Source: Basidiobolus ranarum
Taxonomy: Eukaryota > Basidiobolomycota > Basidiobolomycetes > Basidiobolales
DNA: 33,754 nt
NCBI GenBank assembly: GCA_040143965.1
Contig: JASJQH010006946.1
Coordinates: 1 to 33,754 of the forward strand
Direction: 5' to 3'
This document shows, piece after piece, positions 32,533-33,754 of this stretch. Each line of letters opens with the position of its first letter. Position 1 is the stretch's first letter. Made by a program: the position numbers and the translations under genes. Below the pieces are notes generated by a model. The model worked only from the letters and a program-made list of their open reading frames with translations. It was not told the origin of the DNA and made no database searches.

Positions 32533-33754
32533 GAGCTTTATATTTATCTTTGTCCATTGTGAGTATTGCTTGACTACTAAATATATAAATGAGCTGTGAG
32601 AGTTCCTCTGCTTGCTTATTGTATCTGGATTCTTTTCAAGAAATCTTTCAAGCAATCATTAGCTTACAATTCCTCTGTCAAGATATTGGATGGGCAAAGT
32701 TGAAGATCTATATACTGCTATAGAATAGAGGCATCAGGCATGTACCCTGTGATGCTCAACAGGAGTGCTCAAATCACATTACACTTGAAGACTTTAATCT
32801 CTGAGTGGAAATTAGAGGCTCACAGTGGTACTGCTAACCAATGGAGAAAATCCATAATTCAGTGTCTTTTACTCAGTGCCTTGCATTATAATATCCTTTT
32901 AATGATAAGGAGTATGTGGAAAGTGAGGTCAAGTACATAACATCTTAGAATCAATAAAAAAAGCTGGGTGAAAGTTTATTATATTTCTAATTTATGCTGT
33001 TTCTAGCTTCTTACTGTTACAGATTTTCAGTGACATTGGAAGTGAAATAGATTATCATAAGAAATCTTGGTCTTCATTAGTAGGTTCATTAGTTTAAACT
33101 TTGCTACTTTACTTTTGTCTGAAATGCCTGAAGCTAAGCATGGAATAATAGTGGGAGACATGTTAGGATATTCCCTGTGATAGTGCCAGATTGAGCTATA
33201 TATATCATATTTGATAAAGTATTATGAAACTTATGCAGCACAATTTGGAACTATTCAGCTCCCTCAGGCATGATCAATATCAATCATAATTACTTTAATA
33301 TTTTGATCCATGCTCTGATAAGTCCTGGCACAATGGAACCAGTCCTATATAAAGCATGGCAACCTTAGAATGACTTGGAAATATGAACTAAATTTTAATA
33401 TCCTGGGAAATTAGCAATCAGAAACAAATATATACATAATTCATGCTAGGTCCTGTTGAAATTAGCAATGCATAAGTACCTATATAGTCATAAATAGCTT
33501 AGTACCTAGTTATCCATATTTCACTAAGATATTACCCAGCACTCTCAATTGGAATTTACTTGGAATATATTTACCAACTTAAAAGTTCTCAGATATACAG
33601 CTAGCTCTTAAATTTCTGGAATTTCACCTTCTGCAAAATTGAAAGGAACTAATTTTCAAGTTTAGAAAAGTAAAATTGAAATACTCCAACAGGAAAGATG
33701 GCTTTGGGACATTATTGTAGATGAATAATGTTAAAGTATTTGGGAGCCTGTTGG
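32533..33754. other. CpG-void AT-rich tract, probable decayed methylated repeat
   Basis: From just after the CG at 32531-32532 to the window end (1,222 nt) I find no CG dinucleotide, while TG and CA words are abundant. Elsewhere in the window CG occurs regularly in both genes and spacers. No protein-coding remnant, terminal repeat or poly-A tail was identified, and the longest open frame (near 32740-32940) has no recognisable content. The pattern fits long-term cytosine methylation and deamination of repeated DNA. The element type is not identifiable, and the tract runs off the window. Confidence 0.65.
33401..33469. repeat. Direct repeat spaced about 50 nt
   Basis: The words tcctgg-gaaattagcaat (33401-33418) and tcctgttgaaattagcaat (33451-33469) are near-identical direct repeats within the CpG-void tract, differing only at the junction after tcctg. 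This may be a remnant of an internally repetitive element. Confidence 0.55.

Noticed and set aside
32740-32940. 66-residue frame in the CpG-void tract, considered as a mobile-element remnant
   Set aside because: No domain could be recognised with confidence, so no element family is assigned.

Overview
The window is nuclear DNA of a fungus, most likely an early-diverging (non-Dikarya) lineage. The genes have short GT-AG introns, mostly about 50-130 nt, and AT-rich intergenic DNA. The gene set includes Set2 with an SRI domain, Rim20/PalA, a Pcl-type cyclin, a CTR copper transporter and a 7TM-RGS hybrid receptor. A classical ferritin is present; such ferritins are known from Mucoromycota and zoosporic fungi and are generally missing from Dikarya. 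I cannot name the genus. I found no complete tRNA or rRNA gene, CRISPR array or intact mobile element.

Layout from left to right. 59-3470 (-) importin-7/8-type karyopherin (5 exons). 4278-5333 (+) UDP-glucose 4-epimerase. 5795-6456 (+) CTR copper transporter, convergent with 6582-8103 (-) a MOT1-family molybdate transporter. 8764-10714 (-) DED1/DDX3 RNA helicase. 11681-12457 (+) EI24/RRT8-LDS-type membrane protein. 12756-13740 (+) METTL21-type methyltransferase, convergent with 13812-14324 (-) ferritin. 15925-16788 (+) Pcl/Pho80-like cyclin, convergent with 17358-18758 (-) 7TM-RGS receptor across a polypurine/polypyrimidine spacer. 19859-23665 (-) SET2 (17 exons), head to head with 24459-27984 (+) an ISWI remodeler (7 exons). 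28156-31418 (-) RIM20/palA (14 exons), head to head with 31914-32503 (+) a small four-exon gene resembling the emfourin protease-inhibitor domain. The end of the window, about 32533-33754, is gene-free, AT-rich and contains no CpG dinucleotide at all.

Exon structures were built by hand from GT/AG sites, reading-phase continuity and family similarity. Every multi-exon model closes in frame from ATG to stop. Functional themes are metal handling (copper import, molybdate import, ferritin), chromatin (H3K36 methylation by Set2 and nucleosome spacing by ISWI, sharing one divergent promoter), nuclear import, translation initiation, and environmental sensing (7TM-RGS, Rim20 pH signalling). The least ordinary items are the CpG-void terminal tract, the emfourin-like gene, fungal ferritin, the 7TM-RGS fusion and several short tandem or inverted repeats in intergenic DNA.
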